From a bacterium (GTDB taxonomy: Bacteria; Planctomycetota; UBA1135; UBA2386): DNA of 64,000 nt. Below the pieces are notes generated by a model. That model was not told the DNA's origin. It did no database searches and was given only the letters and a program-made list of their open reading frames with translations. A program made the position numbers and the translations under genes. Numbering within the stretch: position 1 is the stretch's first letter; every line of letters begins with the position of its first letter. The DNA is taken from NCBI GenBank assembly GCA_024743115.1, contig JANSXC010000013.1:1-64000 (forward strand), read 5' to 3'. Shown here one piece after another: positions 1 to 7,684 of this stretch.

Positions 1-120
1 CGGCACCATCAGGTCCTGTTGGAACTTGTCACGTCGTCTGCCGAGGGCCATGCACCGTTTCTACGTACGGCTAGGTCGAGGTGGCTTGTCGGGTCGACGT
101 TTTTCAACGGGCTGCTAGGC

Positions 121-170
121 CGCACTGAAAACGCTGGGGTCGGCGGTTCAAATCCGCCCCTGCCCACCAC
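121..170 (+). repeat. tRNA-Phe 3'-half remnant (att-like copy 1)
   Basis: Positions 142-158 form a perfect T-arm (five G/C pairs around the loop TTCAAAT), followed by a seven-base acceptor 3' strand (159-165), a discriminator A and CCA (167-169). Upstream, CTGAAAA (125-131) fits a Phe anticodon loop with U33 and GAA. The 5' half does not fold: two of five anticodon-stem pairs fail, and no D-arm or matching acceptor 5' strand is visible. Such isolated 3' halves are what integration into a tRNA gene leaves behind. It resembles a second, more decayed copy at 2638-2687 (38 of 50 bases identical by hand alignment). Confidence 0.6.
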
Positions 171-265
171 TTCAGGCCGCTGCCCCCGACGCTCTTGTGA
201 GCCTCCTGCGAGCCGAAGCCGGCCTCGCTGCGCGTGCTCACCACGTGCGAGCAGAGGGATCAGCA

Positions 266-1006
266 ATGCGACATGACGCAGCCGAGATTCTCGCGATCCT
301 CGACGCCGCGTGTGATCGCTTCACGTTTCCGATGCTGGACAACGGTTACGTCTACCTGGCAGCAACGCGGCTGGCGCTGTTCCGGTCCGACGAAGACTCG
401 GCGATGACGATCGAGGTGTTCGGCTACTCCGTGCGTGCCGGCTTGCCTGACACGCACGTCTACACCTTCGCGAGCACGCTGCAGAATCGTAAGCCCATAT
501 CCGACTACGAGTCCGAGCACGCGTACCGCGACTACGTTGCGGCCAACCCGTTCAACGAGTCCAACTTCGTTCGCCCGATCGACGATGGACCATGGGTCGA
601 CGAGGATCTGTACTTCGTCACCGAGAGAACGCGAGACGTCGTTGTCCGCGGCCGGCGCGTCCTCTTGCCGGAGCCGGAGGACTACGCAAGCCTTGGGGTC
701 AAACTCGACGATCCCTCCCGCGTCACGATCTTCGAGTTATGCCGAGCCCTGGCAGAAATCGAACGGGATACCCTTCTCGCCACGGAGGCGGAGCTCCGAC
801 ACCACATCCCCGAGCTTCTCACCGAAGTGCTCCGACTCGACGAGTGGCATCACCCCGACGTCGTCGACGAAACGCAACGCCCATCCGGTTCGGAGACGTT
901 TCAGCAGCTGGCGAAGGTCTTGTTGACGGGCGACGAACGACACTACGCACCAACCCACCGACCGAACACGCACTGGCGACACTGGCCTGACGGCGGGATC
1001 TTGTGA
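266..1006 (+). CDS. Conserved protein of unknown function, DUF7003-like
   Basis: Cytoplasmic protein of 246 residues with no signal peptide or membrane segment. The ATG at 266 is preferred over an in-frame GTG at 197 because GAGGGA lies just upstream and the conserved part begins right after it. The stretches FPMLDNGYVYLAATRL near the N-terminus, then EVFGYSVRAGLPDTHVYTFA, and NTHWRHWPDGG at the very C-terminus recall a family I remember as DUF7003, scattered across myxobacteria and other soil bacteria. I know no biochemical role for it. It is the first gene after the tRNA-Phe remnant, in a block of small accessory genes, which suggests horizontal acquisition. The family name is from memory. 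Confidence 0.75.
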   Translation: MRHDAAEILAILDAACDRFTFPMLDNGYVYLAATRLALFRSDEDSAMTIEVFGYSVRAGLPDTHVYTFASTLQNRKPISDYESEHAYRDYVAANPFNESNFVRPIDDGPWVDEDLYFVTERTRDVVVRGRRVLLPEPEDYASLGVKLDDPSRVTIFELCRALAEIERDTLLATEAELRHHIPELLTEVLRLDEWHHPDVVDETQRPSGSETFQQLAKVLLTGDERHYAPTHRPNTHWRHWPDGGIL

Positions 1007-1036
1007 CCGGCTGACGTCAATGCACTCGCCGCAGCG

Positions 1037-1300
1037 ATGAAAGTTCGACTGAGAAAGTGCATGTTCTGCGGCACCAAGATCCTCCCGACGCAGGAAGGGC
1101 CACAGGCCCTGACGTGCCCACGCTGCGGCGAGCGCTACGGCGCCGATGTTCGCCACGGGCGACTGCTCTTGACCAAGCTAACGGATCAGCAGGATCGCAG
1201 ACTCGCCGACGGGTTGGCTGGCTGTCAGCGATTCGGCATTGTGGCGCTGATCCTGCTGGCCGCCCTGATCGGCATCACGTTGTGCGTAGGCGCGAAGTGA
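1037..1300 (+). CDS. Small zinc-ribbon membrane protein
   Basis: An 87-residue protein with two CxxC pairs (C8/C11 and C27/C30), forming an N-terminal zinc-ribbon-like knuckle, followed by a charged linker and one hydrophobic segment at about residues 66-84. The likely topology is a single-pass membrane protein with the metal-binding head in the cytoplasm. It starts 31 bases after the preceding gene on the same strand, so the two may be cotranscribed. No specific family was recognised and the function is unknown. The paired cysteines and the helix make a real gene likely despite its size. Confidence 0.6.
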   Translation: MKVRLRKCMFCGTKILPTQEGPQALTCPRCGERYGADVRHGRLLLTKLTDQQDRRLADGLAGCQRFGIVALILLAALIGITLCVGAK

Positions 1301-1398
1301 TACCGCCGAGATTCCTGACGTGACGACGATCTACTCTCGCCTGGCACGCGAAGACGCTGGGTCGGGAGTCAGCCTCCGCACGGATTCTGTCACCGCAC

Positions 1399-1725
1399 TC
1401 ACTCGTAGTGAACCGTGACGGCAAGCCCGAGTTCGTTCGCCTTGCGGACGAACCGGTCGGCCATGTCGGCGCGGCTTGCCGCGGTATCGAAGGCGGCCAG
1501 GTATCGTGCCCAGCTGCGATAGCCCAGCTCGTGGATGAACTCGCGACCCCAGTCGTCCGATTCCTCGGGCCACATCTCCCTGGCAGCGGCCACATCAGGA
1601 CTCACTGAGAGCGCTCGAGCGCAGACCATGCCGGGTGAGACCAACGAGTGGTCCCCCCACTCCTCGACGATCGGCACCGACAACCCCGCCTTCCACGCGG
1701 CCTTGGTCAACTTGACTTCGGTCAT
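1399..1725 (-). CDS. Hypothetical protein, 108 aa
   Basis: A small soluble acidic protein of 108 residues, rich in Trp, Glu and Asp, with no signal peptide or membrane segment. It begins MTEVKLTKAAWKAG and ends with a predicted helix-strand unit finishing VTVHYE. Its composition is that of a normal globular protein rather than the Arg/Ser-rich translation of a wrong frame. It converges on the zinc-ribbon gene to its left and stands alone on the minus strand inside the putative island. I do not recognise the family. Confidence 0.55.
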   Translation of the reverse strand: MTEVKLTKAAWKAGLSVPIVEEWGDHSLVSPGMVCARALSVSPDVAAAREMWPEESDDWGREFIHELGYRSWARYLAAFDTAASRADMADRFVRKANELGLAVTVHYE

Positions 1726-1999
1726 CGCATCCCCTTGCCGTTCTTACCGCCCGCGCTCATGACGGCGCGACGATAACTCGGCGCGCAATCTCGCCAACGC
1801 ACTACTCGCGGAGAAGTGGCTCGAGCTACGCCGACGTCATCGCCGAGAAGCTGCCGCAGGCCAGGCGGCTGCTCGCGAGCCCGGTGTTTGTGAAACAACC
1901 GGACGCAGTGCGGGCAGGTAGTCGTTGTCGTGCGGGGCAGGCCCGTGCGAGCACGCACGAACGCCGAGGCTCGGCGTTCATCATCAACTCGAAACGATC

Positions 2000-2473
2000 A
2001 TGACACTTCTCTCCATTGCGCTCGCCGCGCTGCTTTCGATCCCGGGATCTTCGACGTCGCACCTGGACACGCCGCGCGCGACAGCGGCCATCGCGCCCGC
2101 CTGCGTGACGGCTCCGATCCCCGTCAACGGCCCGAACCTCACGCTCAACATCACGCCGAACCAGACGATGACGGTGACCGGCAGCGGTTACCCGCCGAAC
2201 ACGGACGTCACGATCACGCTCAAGAACCTCAACACCAGCAACTCGCTGACGATCACGAAGCAGACCGACAACAGCGGCAACCTGACGCCGGGCGGCACCT
2301 CGCAAGGCACGATCACCGCGTCCCCCGGTGACGTGATCCAGGCCAGCACGCCGGCACCGAACGAAGCTTCGACCACCGCCGTGGTCCCCGGTTCCGAGCC
2401 GGAGCCGAACCCGTCGCGGAACCAGGTTATCGAGATCCTCCTGCGGATCCTCGAGATCATCATTCCGGGCTAG
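2000..2473 (+). CDS. Small secreted protein with Ig-like segment
   Basis: A 157-residue protein starting at the ATG at 2000, where a signal peptide begins directly (MTLLSIALAALLS; cleavage is likely soon after). The mature part is Thr/Asn/Pro-rich. Its middle contains TVTGSGYPPNTDVTITLKN, a pattern like bacterial Ig-like or adhesion beta-sandwich domains in which a Gly-Pro turn precedes paired strands. The last 15 residues are a hydrophobic Ile/Leu helix ending in Gly, which could be a membrane tail. The protein is probably exported and surface-associated. It is the last gene before the decayed tRNA repeat. No family was recognised. Confidence 0.55.
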   Translation: MTLLSIALAALLSIPGSSTSHLDTPRATAAIAPACVTAPIPVNGPNLTLNITPNQTMTVTGSGYPPNTDVTITLKNLNTSNSLTITKQTDNSGNLTPGGTSQGTITASPGDVIQASTPAPNEASTTAVVPGSEPEPNPSRNQVIEILLRILEIIIPG

Positions 2474-2798
2474 GTCGCGCGGAGTCTCCGGACGGTTCTT
2501 CGATCTCCTCTTGGCCGAGGAGCCGTCACCGCAATCCGAGTCGGCCACCGCAGCCACCGGAACAGAACCTGAAGCCAGGCTCGGCTGCTTCGGCACATAC
2601 GCTTCGGTTGCAGCGAACCCACGCGAGCGTCGCCGGCCGCACTGACAAGTCCGGGGTCGGCGGCTAAGATCCCCCGCGGCCAATCACTTGCCGGCCTTAT
2701 CGGCAGAAGAAGGAAGCCCGAAGGAGAGCCTGCCAGCGCCCGACCCATTGCAAGCGATCGGGCCAATCAGCGATCGAACGATCGCGCCAGGGGGAATC
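2474..2798. other. Intergenic stretch with no convincing gene
   Basis: This 325-base gap lies between the small secreted protein and the lipoprotein gene at 2799. Open frames here translate to Arg-rich sequence with no recognisable domain. The only structure seen is the decayed tRNA-like repeat at 2638-2687. A GGGGAA ribosome-binding site sits at the right edge (2791-2796), in front of the next gene. Confidence 0.5.
2638..2687 (+). repeat. Decayed tRNA-Phe-like direct repeat (copy 2)
   Basis: This segment aligns without gaps to 121-170, with 38 of 50 bases identical. The match includes an uninterrupted 11-base block (GGGGTCGGCGG) and the common left edge CGCACTGA. The T-loop and acceptor bases have drifted, so it can no longer fold as a tRNA arm. 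With copy 1 it brackets about 2.5 kb of small accessory genes, as attL/attR scars of an integrated element would. No recombinase gene lies between them. Confidence 0.45.
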
Positions 2799-4247
2799 AT
2801 GAGAACACGGACCACTTCGTTGTCTATCGCGACGCTGCTCTGCGCCTGCGCAACGCAACCACCCGAGGCGCTGCGCAAGACGGTGCTGCGCGAACTCGCC
2901 GAGCGTGACGCGCCCTCGGAACAGTCGGCCGTCTACTTCCGCACGCTTTGCCAGGTCGTCGCGATTCCGGACCGCTGGGTAGACGACGGCACTCGGCTGA
3001 AGGCGGTGGCCTGGCTCCTCAAGATTGGAATCGACGAGTCGAGTCCCGAGTTCGAGGCCAACCAGGCGGCGTTCCTTCAGGCGCTCGCGGCACCGAACTG
3101 CCATCGCCTGCGATCGGCACTGATGATCGCCGAGTCGATCTTCTTCGGGCCTGGTTCGGCAGTCGCCAGCGAGCGCGAACCCGAGCCGGAACCAGAACCC
3201 GAGACCCGAGTTGCGGCGCCGGACCCGCAAGACCCCATCAGTCGCGCCGAGATACTCGCGCGCGAACAACGTGAGCTCCAAGGGGAACAGCGCCAGGGCC
3301 TCGAACCACCGGGTGTCCAGCCGCAGGGCGTCGAAGAGCGTCGGTCAGCAGAGGAACTCGCGAAACGGATGCGCGAGCTCGAGCGCCGCGAGGCAATCGA
3401 AGACATGGAGCTGGCACGGCCTGCGCCGTTCACGCCATGGGAGCACTGGCAGCTCAGCGAAAACGTCTGCAACGAAGTTCCCGGGGTCGACAGCGACACG
3501 GTCGCCGACGCCAATATCGCGACCGACCTGATCTGGATGCAGGATCACTTCGTCCTGCAGATATCGGTGCCGTTCTGGCTCGATGCCAAGCAGCGGATCC
3601 CGATGGTCGGGCCGATCATCGCGAGCTTCCGCAACTCGTTCGGCAACTCGATGATCCCGGCCGCGGCGCGCAAGCCACACTTCGACGACCTGTTCACCTA
3701 TGACGAAATCCGTCAGTACTGGCGCCAGCTGGATGAATGGAGCACCGCGACCGTCCAACGCCTCGCAATCCGCGCGCGGGCGGGCGACGCGAAAGCACAC
3801 GAAGAGTTCGAATGCCTGCTGGGCGTCGTGCATCACGCGGTCCAGGACTTCTACTGCCACTCGAACTGGATCTATCTGCTGAACACGGTGACGCAGGAGT
3901 CCGGCATCCAACCGGACTCGCTCCCGACCTGGGACGACCTGACCGGCTCCACCCCATGGCGCCAACGCAACGGAGCGTTCGCCGCCGTGTTCGCGGAGCA
4001 ACTCATGATCTCCAACCGAACCCTCACGACCGAAGGCTGGTTTCGCGACAAGCGAAAGGAAGGCGGCCTCCAGACCGGCAAGTGGGAACGCACGACCTGG
4101 GAGTCGTTTGGAGTCGGGGGCGTGCCCTGGAAGCACAAGCACCCCTCCGGCGACGAACACGACGCCGCCATGGCGATCGCCGAGCAGGCCACCCGCGACT
4201 GGACCGATCGCCTGATCGAGCGGTCGAACGGTGTCTTCGCTCAGTAG
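2799..4247 (+). CDS. Lipoprotein with phospholipase C/Het-C-like motif
   Basis: A 482-residue protein from the ATG at 2799, which has GGGGAA just upstream. The N-terminus is a lipoprotein signal with lipobox LCAC (C17). A helical region follows, then a Glu/Pro/Gln-rich linker (about residues 125-190). The C-terminal half carries the motif HHAVQDFYCHSNW near residue 345, with further His and Asp residues before it (HFDDLF). His-x3-Asp-x3-His-Ser patterns of this type occur in zinc-dependent phospholipase C-like and Het-C proteins, so a metal-dependent hydrolase anchored in the cell envelope is likely. Substrate unknown. It stands alone on the plus strand and converges on the next gene. Confidence 0.65.
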   Translation: MRTRTTSLSIATLLCACATQPPEALRKTVLRELAERDAPSEQSAVYFRTLCQVVAIPDRWVDDGTRLKAVAWLLKIGIDESSPEFEANQAAFLQALAAPNCHRLRSALMIAESIFFGPGSAVASEREPEPEPEPETRVAAPDPQDPISRAEILAREQRELQGEQRQGLEPPGVQPQGVEERRSAEELAKRMRELERREAIEDMELARPAPFTPWEHWQLSENVCNEVPGVDSDTVADANIATDLIWMQDHFVLQISVPFWLDAKQRIPMVGPIIASFRNSFGNSMIPAAARKPHFDDLFTYDEIRQYWRQLDEWSTATVQRLAIRARAGDAKAHEEFECLLGVVHHAVQDFYCHSNWIYLLNTVTQESGIQPDSLPTWDDLTGSTPWRQRNGAFAAVFAEQLMISNRTLTTEGWFRDKRKEGGLQTGKWERTTWESFGVGGVPWKHKHPSGDEHDAAMAIAEQATRDWTDRLIERSNGVFAQ

Positions 4248-4265
4248 CCCGACTTGGCCCGCGGA

Positions 4266-5429
4266 TCAGTAGACCGTCGTCACCACCGGGTTCGTGACCT
4301 GAAAACCGGTCAACGGTCCTTGGCAGACGGCGCCCCAGTTCAGGCGCGTCCCGCGAAACGAAACCGACGAGGGAACCGGAACGCTTGCCGAGACCGGGCC
4401 CGTGGCCGACTGCAAACCGATCGCGGCAAAGAGATGTAGCGCCGGATCGATCCAGAACGGGTCTTGCAGCCCCAGCAGCATGCTGGTCGGCCCCGGAAGC
4501 CCGAGCACCAGGATCACGAGGTCGCCGGCTTCCGTCTGAACGGACGCACGGAGCGGCCCACCAGACGGCGCGTCCGTCCCCGTCAGCCCGGGCATGACCA
4601 AGGTGCCACGATTTGGGCCGTATGCGCCGGCAAGACCGACACGAGTGCCCAGCCGCACCTGGCTCACACCTGTCGTACGCACCGCCAAGGGTGTAAGCGG
4701 CCCCCCTGCCCCGGCAAGAATCCAGCCATCGATCGCGCGAAACTCGGCGCTGTTGACCGTCACACCGCTACCCGCAGGCGCGGTAACAAGACCGCCGTAC
4801 CGTCCATGACCGCCCTGCAAAACAGAACCACCGCAGAGCTGTGTCTCGCCACCAGTCAATGCCAGCGCGGTTCGCCCAGGCCAGACCGGGCCCCAAGTGT
4901 GGTCCTCGCCCTGAATGCGGCTCGACTCGATCACGGTGTGGCAGTTGACCAAACTGGCGGCCGCCAGAATCGAACAATCACGCACGTGGAGCTGCGAACA
5001 AGAACTGGCCCACAGCCCGATCGAGAACCTGAACGCCGAGCCCGTGTTCGGCGGCTGCGAGATTTCAGACAGCGTTACCGCGCCCGCACAGTTGGCCAGC
5101 GTCAACAAGCCACCCAGCGCCGTGAGCTGCGCGGTCGTCCATTGCAGGCCGCGCACCGTAGTCGGCTGCAGTGGTGACGTGTTCGAGACGCTTACCACCC
5201 CGGTCACCCGGACGCCCGGCCCGCCCAGGATCGTCAGCCCTTTCCCGCTCATGGTGAAGCCGGTGTAACTCCCCGGCCGGACTTCGAGGATCGCCCCCGA
5301 AGGCGCGGCCGCCACCGCGGGCGGCAGGTCGAGGAAGTTCGTGCCGGGCCCATTGGCCGCATCCACGATGAAGGTCTGCGACAGAGCGGGTCCGCCAACC
5401 GCGAAGGCAACCACGAGCAGGGCGCGCAT
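4266..5429 (-). CDS. Secreted parallel beta-helix-type protein
   Basis: A 387-residue exported protein. The start chosen is the ATG at 5429, where the signal peptide MRALLVVAFAVGGPALSQ begins. The mature N-terminus (TFIVDAANGPGTNF, then AILEVRPGSYTGF and LTILGG) is the classic opening of pectate-lyase-like or NosD-like right-handed beta-helix proteins. No catalytic residues could be assigned. The last 90 residues match the C-terminal domain shared by several secreted proteins in this window. It is a paralogue of the gene at 28263-29405, with the same architecture and length. Probable cell-surface or extracellular polysaccharide-binding role, inferred only. Confidence 0.7.
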   Translation of the reverse strand: MRALLVVAFAVGGPALSQTFIVDAANGPGTNFLDLPPAVAAAPSGAILEVRPGSYTGFTMSGKGLTILGGPGVRVTGVVSVSNTSPLQPTTVRGLQWTTAQLTALGGLLTLANCAGAVTLSEISQPPNTGSAFRFSIGLWASSCSQLHVRDCSILAAASLVNCHTVIESSRIQGEDHTWGPVWPGRTALALTGGETQLCGGSVLQGGHGRYGGLVTAPAGSGVTVNSAEFRAIDGWILAGAGGPLTPLAVRTTGVSQVRLGTRVGLAGAYGPNRGTLVMPGLTGTDAPSGGPLRASVQTEAGDLVILVLGLPGPTSMLLGLQDPFWIDPALHLFAAIGLQSATGPVSASVPVPSSVSFRGTRLNWGAVCQGPLTGFQVTNPVVTTVY

Positions 5430-5609
5430 GGGAACAGTCTCCGCCATTCTGCGCGGGTCCACAACCAGCCCACCCACGAATGACCGGCTGCTACAGCGGC
5501 TTCACCGAGAACTTCACCGCCAAGGTCACGGCGATCACACCGGGCGGATGCATGGTCCGACAGGCGATCGCGCGATTCGCCGGCTTCGGCAACTGAGCCA
5601 GGCTTCTCG

Positions 5610-7058
5610 TCAGCGCCGCGCCCCCGCGCGCTCGAGAACACCGACCATCTTTGCATCGCCGACGGTACGCGCGACCTGCAGCGGCGTCTCGCCGTCCCGA
5701 TTCCACAGGTAGCCGACAGGTTCGGGATCGGCTTCGTTCTCGAGCAGGAACACTGCGAGGTCGTAGGCCCGCCGCTTCACACACCAATGCAGCGCCGTCA
5801 CGCCGACGCTGTCCTGGTCGACTGTGGCACCAAGCGTGAGCAGCAGCTTCGCCATTTCGATGGCACCCTTGCCGAAGACGGTGAAGAACATCGGCGGGAA
5901 GTCGTGCGCGCCGCGTTCGTGCACTAGCGTCGGATCGCGGTCGAGCCAGAACTTCACGGCTTCGAAGTCGCCGAGCGAAACCGCCGTCGGCAACGAGAGC
6001 GGCGCGCCGTGGTCGAGGTGCAGGCGGATGATGTCGCGGCTGCCGATGTGGGCCGCGGCCTCGATCGCGAGTTCATCATCGGTGGAGATCGAGAACGTGA
6101 GCCGCGGGTCCCGCTTCAGGAACTGCTTCACGGCGGCAAACCGGAAGTGGGAACTGCCCGTGACCTGGCTCTGCAGCTCCTGCGGAACGTCCTGCAGATC
6201 GGCGAAGTCGACGGGCTCGCGCCTCGCGTCGAGCGCGAATCGCGACGCGCGGTTGTCGCGCGGCAGGCTCTCATGATTTCGCAGGAGTTCCGCGCCGGCT
6301 TGCCAGCCGCCCGCCGCCGCGAGTTGCGCCGGAGTCCGCCCCTCCGAATCCGTGGCAACGACGTCCGCGCCCTTGCGGATCGCGAGCCGCAGCAATCGGA
6401 GGTCGCGCTGGGCAACGGCACCATGCAGGACTGAACTGCCTTCGCGCTGTGCTGCGTTGACGTCGGCGCCGTTGCTGCAAAGGTCGGCTAGCGCCATTCG
6501 TGCCCAGTGCGGACGTGCCGCAGCCATGGCCATGCGCGCCGCGGTGAAGCCGTTGCCGCCTGCCGGGACCGCGTCGGGTTTGCACCCAGCGTTTCGGAGA
6601 CGCCAGAGCGCGGTGCCGCCAGCCAAGGCGGCAGCATGCAGCGGCGTGCCCCCGATCGGATGCGCGCGAGTAACGCATTCCGGATCGGCAGCAGCACACG
6701 CCGCGAAGCGATCCCAATCGGCGGCGAGCGCCGCCTCGACGACGTCGAGTTCGATGCCGGTGGCCTGAATCACCGCGGCGACCTCCGGATGCCCGTGCAC
6801 GAACGCGAGCACGAATGCCGAACGCCGCCGTCCGTCGCATCGACCGGCCAGCGACGGATCGTCGGCAAGAAGTGCTCGCACGCGCTCCACGTCACCGGCG
6901 ACGACCGCCGCCAGGAACGGATCCGCAACACCCCGCGACGCGCCCCGATCGGGTCTTGCGTCGGGTTCGCGACCGTGAAGGAACGGACGCAGGCGTGAAT
7001 AGGCGAGGGTCGTTCCAAGCGACGCGAGGATCTGTCGGCGGTCAAGGTTCATGGTCAT
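5610..7058 (-). CDS. Ankyrin-repeat protein with Tat-like leader
   Basis: A 482-residue protein starting at ATG 7058, with a second possible ATG at 7052. The N-terminus reads MNLDRRQILASLG, a twin-arginine-like leader, although the hydrophobic core is short. The rest is a series of ankyrin repeats; GGTPLHAAALAGG, GSSVLHGAVAQRD, GRTPAQLAAAGG and GVTALHWCVKRRA mark the helix-turn-helix units on both sides of a less regular central region (about residues 270-330). Ankyrin arrays bind other proteins, so this is probably a periplasmic or secreted interaction module. It is divergent from the sigma factor gene at 7172 across about 110 bases. Confidence 0.8.
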   Translation of the reverse strand: MTMNLDRRQILASLGTTLAYSRLRPFLHGREPDARPDRGASRGVADPFLAAVVAGDVERVRALLADDPSLAGRCDGRRRSAFVLAFVHGHPEVAAVIQATGIELDVVEAALAADWDRFAACAAADPECVTRAHPIGGTPLHAAALAGGTALWRLRNAGCKPDAVPAGGNGFTAARMAMAAARPHWARMALADLCSNGADVNAAQREGSSVLHGAVAQRDLRLLRLAIRKGADVVATDSEGRTPAQLAAAGGWQAGAELLRNHESLPRDNRASRFALDARREPVDFADLQDVPQELQSQVTGSSHFRFAAVKQFLKRDPRLTFSISTDDELAIEAAAHIGSRDIIRLHLDHGAPLSLPTAVSLGDFEAVKFWLDRDPTLVHERGAHDFPPMFFTVFGKGAIEMAKLLLTLGATVDQDSVGVTALHWCVKRRAYDLAVFLLENEADPEPVGYLWNRDGETPLQVARTVGDAKMVGVLERAGARR

Positions 7059-7171
7059 GATCGGCTCTCTGCCCGAGCAGCGCACGGGAGGAACCCCGCG
7101 GGCCAATCCGCGAAAAAATGGCCCGCGGTCGCGCCCCCGCGCGCTCTCCCACTGACACTGTGATCATCGAC

Positions 7172-7684
7172 ATGCCCGAGCAACCCGAGCTGGCACCCCT
7201 GGTCTATGCGGAGCTGCGGCGCATGGCCGACGCGGTGATGGCCCGCGAACGCCCCGACCACACGCTCCAGCCGACCGCGCTCGCACACGAGGTCTGGCTG
7301 CGGTTGAGCCGAAGCAAGAACGTGGCCGCGCTCGACCACGGCGCCTTCCTCGGGCTCGCTGCCCAGGCCATGCGGCGGATTCTCACGGATCACGCCCGCC
7401 GACGGGCGACCGAGAAGCGCGGCGCCGGCCTGCGTCGCACGACGATCAGCGGCCTGGCGGCACGGCCCGAGCCCCAGGACTTCGCGCTCGATCTCGACGC
7501 GGCGCTCACCGCTCTCGCGACAGTCGACCCGGACCTCGCGCGGCTCGCCGAGCTGCGGTTCTACGGCGGGCAGTCGGTCGCCGAACTCGCGGCGACGCTG
7601 CACTCGTCGGAGCGTTCGGTGAAGCGCCACTGGCGGCTCGCGGTCGCATGGCTGCAACAGCACATGTTCGAGGAAGAACGATGA
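7172..7684 (+). CDS. ECF-type RNA polymerase sigma factor
   Basis: A 170-residue ECF-like sigma factor of the type abundant in Planctomycetota. Region 2 is seen in PLVYAELRRMAD and LQPTALAHEVWLRL, with AAQAMRRILTDHARRR as the core-binding and -10 helix. Region 4 is the C-terminal helix-turn-helix (GGQSVAELAATLHSSERSVKRHW). The ATG at 7172 is preferred over an upstream in-frame ATG at 7118 because the extra residues are Arg/Pro-rich and lie outside the family. The stop overlaps the ATG of the Ser/Thr kinase (ATGA at 7681-7684), so the pair is translationally coupled, and the kinase very probably controls or is controlled by this sigma factor. Confidence 0.9.
   Translation: MPEQPELAPLVYAELRRMADAVMARERPDHTLQPTALAHEVWLRLSRSKNVAALDHGAFLGLAAQAMRRILTDHARRRATEKRGAGLRRTTISGLAARPEPQDFALDLDAALTALATVDPDLARLAELRFYGGQSVAELAATLHSSERSVKRHWRLAVAWLQQHMFEEER

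Noticed and set aside
95..169. A complete tRNA-Phe gene
   Set aside because: Only the T-arm, acceptor 3' strand and an anticodon-like loop are present. The D-arm and the acceptor 5' strand are missing and the anticodon stem has two mismatches.
1740..1999. Short open frames between the 108-residue gene and the small secreted protein
   Set aside because: No ribosome-binding site, domain or stable start was found. A phrase resembling a helical segment near 1830 is too short to call a pseudogene.
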